Below are positions 18,996 through 27,838 of a stretch of 64,000 nucleotides of DNA, in pieces. Source of the stretch: CAG-411 sp963643465 (lineage in GTDB: Bacteria; Bacillota; Clostridia; Lachnospirales; Lachnospiraceae). Within the stretch, counting starts at the first letter, position 1. Every line of letters starts with the position of its first letter. The position numbers and the translations under genes were made by a program. The stretch covers positions 70,714-134,713 of the forward strand of contig CAVIJT010000009.1 of NCBI GenBank assembly GCA_963643465.1, written 5' to 3'. The notes under the pieces were generated by a model. That model had not been told where the DNA came from, did not search any database, and was given only the letters and a program-made list of their open reading frames with translations.

Positions 18996-19078
18996 CATAC
19001 TCTCTATTTTTCAATTCTTATGTTACTCAATGTGTAATAAAGTAATATTTAGGTATTGCAATATATAAAATTTTTCTG

Positions 19079-20764
19079 TTATGACTGTAATTCTTTCACA
19101 AACATACCACCTCTAAATCCAGTTTCACTGGTCAACAAAAGAAGGTAACGCTCTTTCATGCCTGCTGGCACCCAAAATACAATAGTTCTCTCATTCCCCA
19201 TACCAGCAAACGCATCCTCTTCTATCGTAGTTACAGTAGCTGGAAGTACAATATCTGTCACTTTTTCACATCCACAAAAAGCATTTTCTCCAATAATAGC
19301 TGTACCACTGGAAACTGTCACTGTCCCCTGTTTTCCTTCTGCACATATTAATAATTCCGACTGTTTCTTGTTATACAGAACTCCTCCTACTGAACTGTAA
19401 TATGAATTTTTCTCTGACACATAAATATCCTTCAAATATCTAGCTTCCGCTAAAAACTGAACATTCCCACCATTATAATAATCTCTTCCTAATGTGATGC
19501 TTTCGATTTTAGAGTATCCATCAAAACAACTTGGCTCATAGTCCGTTACATCATCTGCCAATACAATATGTTTTAATTTATCACAATAATTAAAAGCATC
19601 CGTCGCTATTACGTTTACCCCTTCTGGTATTGTATATGTCTCATTATCTGGTATAACACAAGCAATTAACTTTTTCTTCTTTTTAGAAAAAAGTGCCCCT
19701 TCTTTAAACATATAGTATTTATTTTTTTTGTGTATCTTCACAGTTTTCAAACTATTACATCCTTTAAAACAATCTCCATTTAATTTTTTCACATTTTTCC
19801 CAATGACAATGGTTTCAAGCTTATCGCAATCTTTAAATGTATCTTCTAGCCAGTTTCCACCTATTTTGGTAACTTTATCACTTACCGTAGCCGTTCCCAT
19901 TTTTCCTCTTGGACACAAATATAATGTCTTTCCATTCTTGGAATATAATAAACCATTTTTTGAAGCGTATTTTTTATTTTTACTGCTTACTTCAAATTTT
20001 TGTATCTTTTTGTTTATAATGGCTTGATAATTCAGACTTGTAACACCATTATAAATATGGCAAGTAGTATCTGATATAAAACATCCTAATATCAATTTTG
20101 TCTGCTTTTTATTCAACAACATATTTCCACGCATGGAAAAATGTTTATTTGATTTATGTACTTTTATCTCTTTTAGACTATCGCATCCAAGAAATGCACT
20201 AGCGTCTATGATTTCCATAGACTTTCCAACATAAAAATTTGCTAAATTCTCACAAGACTTGAATGCACCAGTTTCGATTTTCTCTATTTTATCTGTCCAA
20301 TTAATCTCTTTTAATGCTGTACATCCGCAAAAAGCACACCAACCTATATCCTTTACCTTTTTTCCAAATTTTACTTCTTTTAACGCTTTACACTCTATGA
20401 AAGCATAATCCCCTATATTGGTAATTTCATTACCTATTACGATATTTTCCATCTCAGCTTCGATTATTTTTTTATTAGGGCTATCACTCAAAAAATTGTA
20501 GTAATATACCTCATCCTCTATGTCGCTACCTTCATAACCATCGTACATTTGTCCAGTTCCACTAATGGTCAATGTCTTTGTTGTTTGATTATATGTATAA
20601 GTGGCATTTTCTCCGCACTTTCCTGACTCTAAAACATCTGTAGTCTCTGCCTGTGCTATAATATTAGTCTCTATGAATCCTCCTATCTCACTTACTGCTG
20701 GTATACAATTTGCTACCAGACATGCACTCAACATTCCTGCTGTTATCTTCTTCCATTTTTTCAC
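19079..20764 (-). CDS. BspA-type leucine-rich-repeat surface protein
   Basis: Secreted LRR_5 (BspA-like) protein of about 561 aa. I choose the GTG at 20764, giving VKKWKKITAGML, because AGGAGAGG sits seven bases upstream; a TTG further up has no such site. The signal peptide ends near residue 35. Repeats of the form (I)xxxAFxxCxxLKEVxxGxxVxxIG run from about residue 100 to 540, interrupted by inserts of the form YxxxxGxLYxKxxxxLIxCxxGK. There is no sortase motif or SH3 domain at the end, so the mode of surface retention is unclear. Such proteins are commonly adhesins; the ligand is unknown. Confidence 0.9.
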   Translation of the reverse strand: MKKWKKITAGMLSACLVANCIPAVSEIGGFIETNIIAQAETTDVLESGKCGENATYTYNQTTKTLTISGTGQMYDGYEGSDIEDEVYYYNFLSDSPNKKIIEAEMENIVIGNEITNIGDYAFIECKALKEVKFGKKVKDIGWCAFCGCTALKEINWTDKIEKIETGAFKSCENLANFYVGKSMEIIDASAFLGCDSLKEIKVHKSNKHFSMRGNMLLNKKQTKLILGCFISDTTCHIYNGVTSLNYQAIINKKIQKFEVSSKNKKYASKNGLLYSKNGKTLYLCPRGKMGTATVSDKVTKIGGNWLEDTFKDCDKLETIVIGKNVKKLNGDCFKGCNSLKTVKIHKKNKYYMFKEGALFSKKKKKLIACVIPDNETYTIPEGVNVIATDAFNYCDKLKHIVLADDVTDYEPSCFDGYSKIESITLGRDYYNGGNVQFLAEARYLKDIYVSEKNSYYSSVGGVLYNKKQSELLICAEGKQGTVTVSSGTAIIGENAFCGCEKVTDIVLPATVTTIEEDAFAGMGNERTIVFWVPAGMKERYLLLLTSETGFRGGMFVKELQS

Positions 20765-20826
20765 AAATTTTCCTCTCCTTTTGTTTTCTATAAGCAATAC
20801 CTTTTATTTTTTTAAAAATAGACAAG

Positions 20827-20864
20827 AAAAATGCACGCAGAACTTCTTGTTCTACGTGCATTTT
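20827..20864 (-). terminator. Terminator of the chemotaxis receptor gene
   Basis: AAAATGCACGTAGAAC / GTTCTGCGTGCATTTT stem with an AAGAA loop and T-run on the minus strand, directly after the receptor stop codon. Confidence 0.9.
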
Positions 20865-20872
20865 GTTTTCTC

Positions 20873-22594
20873 TTATTGTTCTCTTAATTTAAAGAAATCT
20901 ACCATTTCCTTTAATGAAGTTGCCTGTGCGGAAAGCTCTTCACTTACTGCTGAAGTTTCTTCTGAAGCAGCAGAGTTACTTTCTACTACTGTAGAGATTT
21001 GTTCAATTCCATGCTCAATCTCTTTTAACATATTTGCCTGTTCGCTAGAAGAACCTGCAATAGCAGATGCTGTTTCTGCAAACTCTTCCATACTAGCAAG
21101 AATATCTCCAATGGCTTCTCTAGTTGTTTCTGCAATTTGATTTCCTCTATTGATTTCTTCCAATGCTTTTCCAATCAGTTCTTTTGTCATAACTGCAGAA
21201 CCAGCACTATCGTTAGCTAATTTTCCAATTTGGTCCGCAACAACCGCAAATCCTTTTCCAGCTTCACCTGCTCTAGCAGCCTCAATAGAAGCATTTAGAG
21301 ATAACAAGTTTGTCTGAGATGCAATATCTTCAATCGTAACAATAATATTTTCGATTTCTTTTGAAGTCTGCATGATACGTTCCATAGCTCCAGTTAATTC
21401 GTTCATGCTCTCTCTACCCTTCATTGCATTTTCTGCTGAAGCCTTTGTACTCTTTGCAGCCTCTGTTGCACTTTCTGCACTATCCTCAGAAATGCTTGTA
21501 ACATTTTCTACCGTTGCTGTTAATTCCTCAATGGCTGCTGCCTGATCGGTTGCACCTTCTGCCAAATCCTGCGCACTCTCTGCCAATTGTCCTGAACCAG
21601 CCATTACCTGCTCAGATGCTTCACTAATCTGTCTCAAAGTACCATCTAACTGACGATTCAATTTACGAAGACCACCTAACAATGCAAAGAACTGACCTTC
21701 ATATCTCTCCTCAATTTTGGTATGTACATCAAAGTTACCATTCGCCATTTCATCCAGTAATTCACCCATTTCTGTAATAATGGCTTTCAAGGTATCTGCC
21801 ATAGCCTTACTTGCCTGTAATGTACTGTAAATCTCATCTTTTCTCTCAACCTCTGGAAATGGACTATCCAAATCTCCATGAGAGAAAGAGTCCATACGCT
21901 GACTTAATGCTTTCAATGGCTTTTGAATACCATCTGCTATCTTTTGTGCAATTCGTGTAGCTATTGCTGCTGCTCCAGCAACAATTACAATCATAACAAT
22001 TACCATTACAATTTTTAGCACATTCATCATACTATATGTCTCGTCACCTTTGGTAACATTCACATTCATCAAATCAAGCAACGCATTGTAAACTTCTTCA
22101 TATGCTGGTGCCAATTCCTCGAAGGCTCTCCTTTGTGCATCTATACTTGCCGCACTATCTGTTACTGCCCCCTCTTTTATAATATCGTCACTTAATGCCC
22201 AATAATCTTCTAATGCACTCTGAATATTATCATAAGCCTCCTGGCCCGCATCTGTTACAATAGAAGCCTCCACATCTACCATATATTCTGCAAATGCTTC
22301 TTTCTTTGTTTCATAAACAACTACCAACTCATCAATCTCTTCCTGTTCTTCATATCCGATTGCTGCCCGAAGAGAACTTCTTGCTTCTGAAAATGCAGCC
22401 ATAGATTTTCCTACATCCCCTTGAGAAAATCCATAGTATTTCAGTGCATGTTCATATCGAGATGACATGAAAAGTAAAGCTATAATGGCTACGACTGCTG
22501 CTAAAGATAAGAAAACTATAACTTTTGTAAATGACTGTGTTAATTGCTCCCGTATTCCTAAATCTTTTATTTCTTTTCTTTTTTCTTTTTTCAT
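20873..22594 (-). CDS. Methyl-accepting chemotaxis protein
   Basis: Membrane chemoreceptor of 573 aa. TM1 lies at about 24-47, a helical extracellular sensor (four-helix-bundle type) at 48-192, TM2 at 193-215, HAMP at about 216-270, a long coiled coil, and the signalling hairpin tip near residue 441 with the conserved NLLSLNASIEAARAGE and GKGFAVVA motifs. It ends FKLREQ without a CheR-tethering pentapeptide. It fits the motility seen from the flagellin and csrA genes at the other end of the window. The ligand cannot be predicted. Confidence 0.95.
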   Translation of the reverse strand: MKKEKRKEIKDLGIREQLTQSFTKVIVFLSLAAVVAIIALLFMSSRYEHALKYYGFSQGDVGKSMAAFSEARSSLRAAIGYEEQEEIDELVVVYETKKEAFAEYMVDVEASIVTDAGQEAYDNIQSALEDYWALSDDIIKEGAVTDSAASIDAQRRAFEELAPAYEEVYNALLDLMNVNVTKGDETYSMMNVLKIVMVIVMIVIVAGAAAIATRIAQKIADGIQKPLKALSQRMDSFSHGDLDSPFPEVERKDEIYSTLQASKAMADTLKAIITEMGELLDEMANGNFDVHTKIEERYEGQFFALLGGLRKLNRQLDGTLRQISEASEQVMAGSGQLAESAQDLAEGATDQAAAIEELTATVENVTSISEDSAESATEAAKSTKASAENAMKGRESMNELTGAMERIMQTSKEIENIIVTIEDIASQTNLLSLNASIEAARAGEAGKGFAVVADQIGKLANDSAGSAVMTKELIGKALEEINRGNQIAETTREAIGDILASMEEFAETASAIAGSSSEQANMLKEIEHGIEQISTVVESNSAASEETSAVSEELSAQATSLKEMVDFFKLREQ

Positions 22595-22882
22595 AACCCC
22601 ATTCTCCCTTCTTACATAATTTTATTGTGTTTCTATTCTATTTTACCATATTCCTCCTTTTAAGCAATTACATTTCTGTGATATATGCACATTTTATATT
22701 AATTTTTTATTAACTTTTTATACATTTTCCACTATTTTCCTCATTCCTCACATAAATAATGAGTAAGCTGACTCTTACTCGATTCACTTGCGAACATTCC
22801 GCACTATATACTCCCTGTTCTTACACCAGGCAAATACAATTTCATGCAAGCATGGTTGTACTTGCTTGGCTTTTGCAATAAA
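22595..22882. other. Non-coding gap upstream of the chemoreceptor
   Basis: AT-rich. It contains a small dyad (ATGAGTAAG / CTTACTC near 22760) followed by GCGAACATTCCGC, reminiscent of the palindromic units at 14.9 kb. No gene seen. Confidence 0.4.
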
Positions 22883-22915
22883 AAATCATTGTAGAATTTT
22901 CATCTACAATGATTT
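22883..22915 (-). terminator. Terminator of the YczE-like gene
   Basis: 13-bp stem AAATCATTGTAGA / TCTACAATGATTT followed on the minus strand by TTTTTTATT. Confidence 0.85.
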
Positions 22916-22991
22916 CTTTTCCTTCAATCATGCCCCGTAAAAACTTCTTACCACATTTTCGTATCGCATATTTTCATTGATATAATACTTC

Positions 22992-23633
22992 TTATTCTCT
23001 TAAACGTGCAATTACTTTTGCACATTTTCCCCTGTACCAACTTACTAATGGTCCGGTAAAAAAGGCTACTACAATAGTTATTGCTCCAAAAGTACCTCCA
23101 ATCAAATAGCCAACTATCATACAAAGCACATCTGCCACTACACGCATCCACCGAAATGGCAGTTTTCCTTTTGATAATTTTTCCAGCACCAAACCTACCG
23201 CATCATAGGGCGAAACTCCCATATCACACGCCATATAAAGTCCAATTCCAAAACAAAATACAACTATTCCAAGCAAAACAAGTAGAATACGAACTACCAA
23301 CTGTTCCTGTAACCCTTCTACCGTAATTCCAAACAAACTCCAAAGCCAAATAAAAAAGTCTGCTATGTATCCAATTCCAACCATATTCACAAAAGCTCCA
23401 ATGCCAAATGTTTTAGGAATAACTATAATAGCAGGTATAAATAAAATAATATTCATAATCAATTGAAATGTGCCATAAGTCAGCCCTAAGTGACTACTCA
23501 CCCCTATGTTCATACAGGAATATGGATCAGTTCCAAAATCCGCTAACCTCAGCACAGCCACTCCCAATCCAAGAAATAAGTTTCCTATACACATTAATAG
23601 AAAAATGTACCGTTTGTTTTTTGTAAGTTTCAT
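22992..23633 (-). CDS. YczE/YyaS/YitT-family membrane protein
   Basis: Integral membrane protein of about 213 aa with five or six hydrophobic helices and the family feature LADFGTDPYSCMN after the first helix; a second related stretch (MGVSPYDAVG) lies near residue 145. The ATG at 23633 is preferred because AAAGGGG precedes it; an earlier ATG would overlap the preceding gene. Function of the family is not established. It overlaps or abuts the 23638 gene and ends at its own terminator. Confidence 0.88.
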   Translation of the reverse strand: MKLTKNKRYIFLLMCIGNLFLGLGVAVLRLADFGTDPYSCMNIGVSSHLGLTYGTFQLIMNIILFIPAIIVIPKTFGIGAFVNMVGIGYIADFFIWLWSLFGITVEGLQEQLVVRILLVLLGIVVFCFGIGLYMACDMGVSPYDAVGLVLEKLSKGKLPFRWMRVVADVLCMIVGYLIGGTFGAITIVVAFFTGPLVSWYRGKCAKVIARLRE

Positions 23634-23637
23634 GTTA

Positions 23638-24063
23638 CTATCCCCTTTCTGTTTCATAAATAATATTTCCTTCGTAATAAAGTAACATGCTTATTTCAAT
23701 TAGTTCTTGGTTATTAGGCAGGGACAAATATCCTGAATAATTCACTTGATTATATCCATACATCTCATCCACAATCTCAAATGAATATGTAGGATATTGC
23801 CTGATAAAATCCAGAAGTTCCAATTTCTTTCCTTTAAAGTCCCCCAAATCCCCATTATTACTTAGCAAATATACAAAACAAAAATCAAAATCCACATTTT
23901 CAATTATAACATTACCATTCATCTGTTTGAATGGCTCCTTACATTCCACATACCCATCTTCCAAATACAGCTTCAAAGACTGCGCCATCCCTTCCATCTT
24001 GTGAACTCTCATATCATGCAAACTATATGGGATTGTAGATTGATATTTATATATTGTATTCAT
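23638..24063 (-). CDS. Hypothetical protein (141 aa)
   Basis: A soluble alternating-strand protein with no motif I can name. The layout, IPYSLHDMRV near the start, an acidic centre and a final YEGNIIY, resembles small DUF proteins found near surface or immunity genes. It is translationally close to the YczE-like gene downstream and is the last chromosomal gene before the element. Confidence 0.72.
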   Translation of the reverse strand: MNTIYKYQSTIPYSLHDMRVHKMEGMAQSLKLYLEDGYVECKEPFKQMNGNVIIENVDFDFCFVYLLSNNGDLGDFKGKKLELLDFIRQYPTYSFEIVDEMYGYNQVNYSGYLSLPNNQELIEISMLLYYEGNIIYETERG

Positions 24064-24219
24064 AGTATAAATCCTCCCCTAAATGCTATTTTTATTATAC
24101 CCTACTATATCTATTGTAGGCAATTGATAATTTGATGGCTTTGCTCGTTTTACTTGTTAATTCCCGTTAAAATTTCATAGATTTTCACACTGTTTTGTTC
24201 TTTTTTCAGCGCAATAAAA

Positions 24220-24251
24220 AAGTGCCGCAAACCCTTGAATTTACGACACTT
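24220..24251 (-). terminator. Original terminator of the GGGtGRT operon, now displaced
   Basis: AAGTGTCGTAAA / TTTGCGGCACTT (minus strand, two G-U pairs) with TTTTTTATT following. It lies 25 bases beyond the displaced gene end at 24276. Before insertion it would have closed the NifU-like/GGGtGRT operon, now 30 kb away. Confidence 0.75.
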
Positions 24252-24275
24252 TCTAGTATTTTCTTTATTTAATTC

Positions 24276-24314
24276 TTAAAACTTACCTGCCTGTGCAGCC
24301 TCCTGGATAGAAAC
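24276..24314 (-). other. attL: second copy of the GGGtGRT gene's last codons
   Basis: The minus strand encodes VSIQEAAQAGKF then TAA, matching 10 of 12 residues of the intact gene end (VSIEEAADAGKF) at 54085-54123. The longest exact shared DNA block is TTACCTGC (24283-24290 and 54092-54099). This is what integration into a gene's 3' end leaves when the element carries a mimic of that end. Confidence 0.85.
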
Positions 24315-24352
24315 AGTGAGTCCCAAAAAATACAAGCTTTTTAGCCGTTTGT

Positions 24353-24370
24353 GTCTTGTAGTAGTCTTGT
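24353..24370 (+). repeat. Left arm-type integrase repeats
   Basis: GTCTTGT occurs at 24353-24359 and 24364-24370, 11 bases apart. The same heptamer occurs five times inside the right end, with 11-base spacing for the last three. Confidence 0.65.
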
Positions 24371-24531
24371 GTAAAACAAACCAAAACCAAACAAACCAAA
24401 TAAATTCTGAATTAAAAAGCAACCAATCACCCGATATACTAAATAATTTCATCTGAACTTATTCTAACTCATCACAAAAGAAAAGACAAGTCTTATCTTA
24501 AACACCTTAATGCTTAATGTAAAAAACTCTA

Positions 24532-25380
24532 TTATTCTTCTTCCAAAATGAATAAATCGCAATAAAATTTTCCATTAAAACTTTCAAATTTCTTTTGCTC
24601 ATTAATGTTACCTCTAAAAAACACATTAGCTTTGACAGCTTTATCTAAATACTTATTTATAGTTCTTGAACTTATTCTTGTAAATAATTGTCTTTTATTT
24701 GTATATATGCAAGGTTTTCCACTATCAATAAATTCAATTGCAATAACATCCTGACTAAAAGTTGAATTTTTCAAAAAAGCCATACCATGGAAAATTCTTG
24801 TAACTCCTTCCTTAACTTCTTGTCTTGCATCAACAAATAAAGTATTAAGATTTACCAGCTTTCCATCCACCTTAAATATGGGTTCCTCATTATCAATTTC
24901 ATCATCATAATAAAAATTTATATATGTTTTTATTGACGATATATTTCTATTTTCAGTACCATTTCTATCTGTTTTTACATTATTTCTTGCAACTCTACTA
25001 TCCTCACTAGTATCATCCTTGTCTTCCGCAGAAGTAGTAACAGTTCTTGCTCTCTCTCTTACTTTTTCCATTGATATTATTCCACTTTTATTTATAGTCG
25101 TCTTTCCTTCCTCAGTTTCTACCTCAATTTGACGTTTCTCATCACTAATTGAAATTGTTGAACATGTAATAGAATGTAAATGACTTCTATTCGATGGTGT
25201 ATAAAACACATTTTTTGCATTATGTACCTTCCAATTTGTACATGTCAATTTTATTCCACATGAATCATCATGACAATGAAATGCTTTTGCACTTTGTAAT
25301 TCACCATTCAATGACCTTCTCTGTGCCTCTATTGCACTAATCTCACGTTTTAATTCTTCACTATATGCTCGTTCCGACAT
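24532..25380 (-). CDS. Hypothetical protein with Cys/His cluster (282 aa)
   Basis: Not recognised as a named family. Residues 1-30 form a helix; residues 34-75 hold a Cys/His cluster (HCHDDSC, C, HLH, TC) that looks like a zinc-binding motif. A charged low-complexity linker (about 95-150) leads to a C-terminal alpha/beta domain of about 130 residues. The start follows TGGAGG. It is the element's last gene, at the attL end where cargo is often carried, and is 31 bases downstream of the HEPN-like gene. A two-gene module is likely. Confidence 0.7.
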   Translation of the reverse strand: MSERAYSEELKREISAIEAQRRSLNGELQSAKAFHCHDDSCGIKLTCTNWKVHNAKNVFYTPSNRSHLHSITCSTISISDEKRQIEVETEEGKTTINKSGIISMEKVRERARTVTTSAEDKDDTSEDSRVARNNVKTDRNGTENRNISSIKTYINFYYDDEIDNEEPIFKVDGKLVNLNTLFVDARQEVKEGVTRIFHGMAFLKNSTFSQDVIAIEFIDSGKPCIYTNKRQLFTRISSRTINKYLDKAVKANVFFRGNINEQKKFESFNGKFYCDLFILEEE

Positions 25381-25411
25381 ATAAAACCTCCAGTCTTAAA
25401 TAATTTTGATA

Positions 25412-26551
25412 CTAATCAAAAAATATATTACATGGAACATAATCAGGATTATTATCAAATTTTTCTATACTTATATAATCAAATGCTTGTGACAAACTAT
25501 CCTTATTCGCATTTGCTTTTGTAATATTTATAATCTCATTTACTATTTTAATATCATTTTCTACAATATATTTTATTATTGAAAAAATAACACTCTTCAT
25601 TCCAATAACACTCATGTTAAAACTAACCTCATCACTAAAGTCCATCAGCCCTGAACCATCATGTATAATTGAATTTCTATATCGATAAAAACTATACACT
25701 TGATTAGCAATAAACTTTTTATGCTCTATTTTTAAATCATTAGCAGCAATACATGCTGCTCGAGCAGATACTTTTTTTCTTTGCTTATCTTCATCCTTCC
25801 TCAATAATAACATCTCAAAAATTGTACAATATAGAATAACTGTATAATCTGGATTTTTAAAATTACACAATACTTCATAATATAATTTAAAAACTGTACA
25901 CAACTTTTTTGCATATTGATCAGTTCCATTTATTTTTTTCAAAATTTTATCCAAACACGTCCTATAATCATCATCAACACTAATTCTTACTTTCCATCGT
26001 CTCTCTAAACCATCTCGTCTATCATAGCTATCTGTTAGATTACACCCGTATATCCGCGTTGTCCATCTCTCAAAGTCATCATTTTCTAATGGATGTCGCC
26101 CAATATTTACATACCACGAGGCATCCTCTATTCCATCCTCATCGTAATAACCATCTATATTATAATTACAAAAGAAATCATGATAAGAACGTACACTCGG
26201 AACTATTTCATTTTTATAATATTCATCAAATCGTCTTTCTGACGCACACATCCTTTTCGCAAAATATAACGCTGAAATTACAGTTTTAATCGCTTGTATT
26301 TCTATTGTATTATTACAGCAATTAGTAATAATAACAACTATATCGCAGACAACCAAATCTTTATTATTAATTAATTCATCTTCATCATATTCTTTTATAA
26401 AATCGGTATACGGAACTAATGTTATATTTATTTTCAAACCCATGTATAACAATTCCAATTGAATAAAATTAGTTATTTCAATACCATGTATACATAGTAT
26501 TTTTGAATCCCTACATCTATCACCAACATCTTCCCACTTAAAATTTTTCAT
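25412..26551 (-). CDS. HEPN-domain protein (Apea-like)
   Basis: A 379-residue protein. The N-terminal two-thirds is unfamiliar alpha/beta sequence. From about residue 225 it is helical and carries YRYRNSIIHDG near residue 290, the R-x4-H signature of HEPN domains in the form typical of Apea-like proteins; many HEPN proteins are RNases used in defence or toxin systems. The start follows AGGGGGG. With the zinc-cluster gene downstream it forms a plausible two-gene defence or abortive-infection cargo. The domain call rests on the motif and helical context; function is inferred. Confidence 0.72.
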   Translation of the reverse strand: MKNFKWEDVGDRCRDSKILCIHGIEITNFIQLELLYMGLKINITLVPYTDFIKEYDEDELINNKDLVVCDIVVIITNCCNNTIEIQAIKTVISALYFAKRMCASERRFDEYYKNEIVPSVRSYHDFFCNYNIDGYYDEDGIEDASWYVNIGRHPLENDDFERWTTRIYGCNLTDSYDRRDGLERRWKVRISVDDDYRTCLDKILKKINGTDQYAKKLCTVFKLYYEVLCNFKNPDYTVILYCTIFEMLLLRKDEDKQRKKVSARAACIAANDLKIEHKKFIANQVYSFYRYRNSIIHDGSGLMDFSDEVSFNMSVIGMKSVIFSIIKYIVENDIKIVNEIINITKANANKDSLSQAFDYISIEKFDNNPDYVPCNIFFD

Positions 26552-26636
26552 AATTCCCCCCTATAATGCAAATTTATTACATTTTAACATGCATATCGCC
26601 AAAATTCAATATTATAGAATACCTTACAGTGCATAT

Positions 26637-26667
26637 AAAAAGACAAGTCCAATATAAAGACCTGTCT
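26637..26667 (-). terminator. Terminator after the 26675 gene
   Basis: AGACAGGTC ... GACTTGTCT (minus strand) followed by TTTTTATA, immediately after the stop. Confidence 0.75.
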
Positions 26668-26674
26668 CATACTT

Positions 26675-26917
26675 TTACTTATTATCTTTTCTCTTATAAA
26701 CATACCCCGTATACTCCCAAAACAACTTAGGACTTATATAATAATCATACTGGTTTGAGCCTTCCTTCTTAAAAACTGTACCTATTGGTAAAATACCTTG
26801 TATCATACCCTGACGAATAAACTGCTGGTCTTTCTTCATAATCTTAGCTGCCTCAGTAACAGGAATATTTCCCCCATCAAACTCAGGCACCTCATAAATC
26901 TTCTTTTCTTCTTGCAT
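26675..26917 (-). CDS. Excisionase-like small HTH protein (80 aa)
   Basis: Small winged-helix/MerR-type DNA-binding protein: VTEAAKIMKKDQQFIRQGMI is a helix-turn-helix typical of phage-type excisionases and DNA-binding adaptors, followed by a Tyr-rich wing. I use the second ATG (26917), which has AGGGG eight bases upstream. It could be the recombination directionality factor for the integrase, although it sits at the opposite end of the element. Its own terminator follows. Confidence 0.72.
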   Translation of the reverse strand: MQEEKKIYEVPEFDGGNIPVTEAAKIMKKDQQFIRQGMIQGILPIGTVFKKEGSNQYDYYISPKLFWEYTGYVYKRKDNK

Positions 26918-27169
26918 ATCAAACATCCCCTAAATATTATTTCACAAAAGTGATACTAGAAATATTTAGAATCACCGATACACTCAAACTTTTTATAATA
27001 TCACACAATGTTATTACTTCTTCTCAATAATATTATTATATAAGGAAGCTGGCTGTTCAATATCAGTACCCTATCTACTAGTAAAATAAATGATAAAAAA
27101 TAACCTTCAGCTTAAGTTTCCCCTACAAGACATGCTCTTATAAAATTTATCTCCTATTTTTAAACAACA

Positions 27170-27203
27170 AAAGGGCAAGCAATAACAAATATCACCTGCC
27201 TCT
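27170..27203 (-). terminator. Terminator after the 27206 gene
   Basis: AACAAGAGGCAGG paired with CTTGCCCTTTTGTT on the minus strand, directly after the stop. Confidence 0.65.
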
Positions 27204-27205
27204 TG

Positions 27206-27382
27206 TTAATTGTAATATTTTTCATACCATCTTGGTTGTCGAACATATTTCCCTCTTGGCTTTTCCTCCGCTTCTACCTTAATCAACATACCGCAAGAAC
27301 TATGTGGTGCATTACATTTTTGTTTTTCACCTAAATACCTACATTGATTTAATTCAGAACTTAATTTACATATCCCATTCAC
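27206..27382 (-). CDS. Small Cys-rich protein (58 aa)
   Basis: Begins at a GTG with AGAGGTGG upstream; an alternative GTG lies nine bases earlier. Four cysteines (GICKL, QCRY, KCNA, SSCG) are spaced so that they could form a small zinc knuckle, followed by a basic Arg/Tyr tail. No family recognised. It is bracketed by its own terminator and that of the preceding gene. Confidence 0.6.
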   Translation of the reverse strand: MNGICKLSSELNQCRYLGEKQKCNAPHSSCGMLIKVEAEEKPRGKYVRQPRWYEKYYN

Positions 27383-27429
27383 ACATACCACCTCTTATAA
27401 TACTTTCTTCCATTATATCATAAGCACAA

Positions 27430-27468
27430 GAAAAGGCAAACATTTGTTCTTGTAAATATTTGCCTTTT
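27430..27468 (-). terminator. Terminator after the 27485 gene
   Basis: AAAAGGCAAATAT / ATGTTTGCCTTTT stem and T-run on the minus strand just after the stop. Confidence 0.8.
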
Positions 27469-27484
27469 CTAAACTAATATGTAA

Positions 27485-27838
27485 TTATACTACTTTTGCC
27501 TTGCCATCTTGAATACTAACGGTATGATTAAAACCATTCCTTCCATAAACATAGAAAGTATGCTGAAATTCCTTATGATACTTAATCAATAAATCCACAT
27601 AACTCTGGACTAAAGCTGTCTCAAAATCAGAACTACAAATAACTAATAGAATTTCCTCATCAAACTCATGCTCTTTTATATTTTCTTTAATCATCTCGCT
27701 TCGCATAGTTGATACCCCATGTGACTCTAAAATTTCTATCAACTCTCTACGAAAGTCCTGATAATTTACACCTACCAAATTCTTTCCATCATACCGATAC
27801 ATCGGTACATGAAAGACTAATTGCACATCATTACTCAT
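27485..27838 (-). CDS. Hypothetical protein (117 aa)
   Basis: No family recognised. It has an alpha/beta pattern with strands at residues 4-12 and 62-69 and a helix at 25-52. The ATG at 27838 overlaps the TGA of the phosphoesterase (ATGA) and has GGAGGT upstream, so it is translationally coupled to that gene. The coupling suggests a partner or regulator of the phosphoesterase. Confidence 0.72.
   Translation of the reverse strand: MSNDVQLVFHVPMYRYDGKNLVGVNYQDFRRELIEILESHGVSTMRSEMIKENIKEHEFDEEILLVICSSDFETALVQSYVDLLIKYHKEFQHTFYVYGRNGFNHTVSIQDGKAKVV

Noticed and set aside
24276..24314. tRNA-gene attachment site
   Set aside because: No tRNA-like cloverleaf at either junction; the shared sequence is the end of a protein gene.
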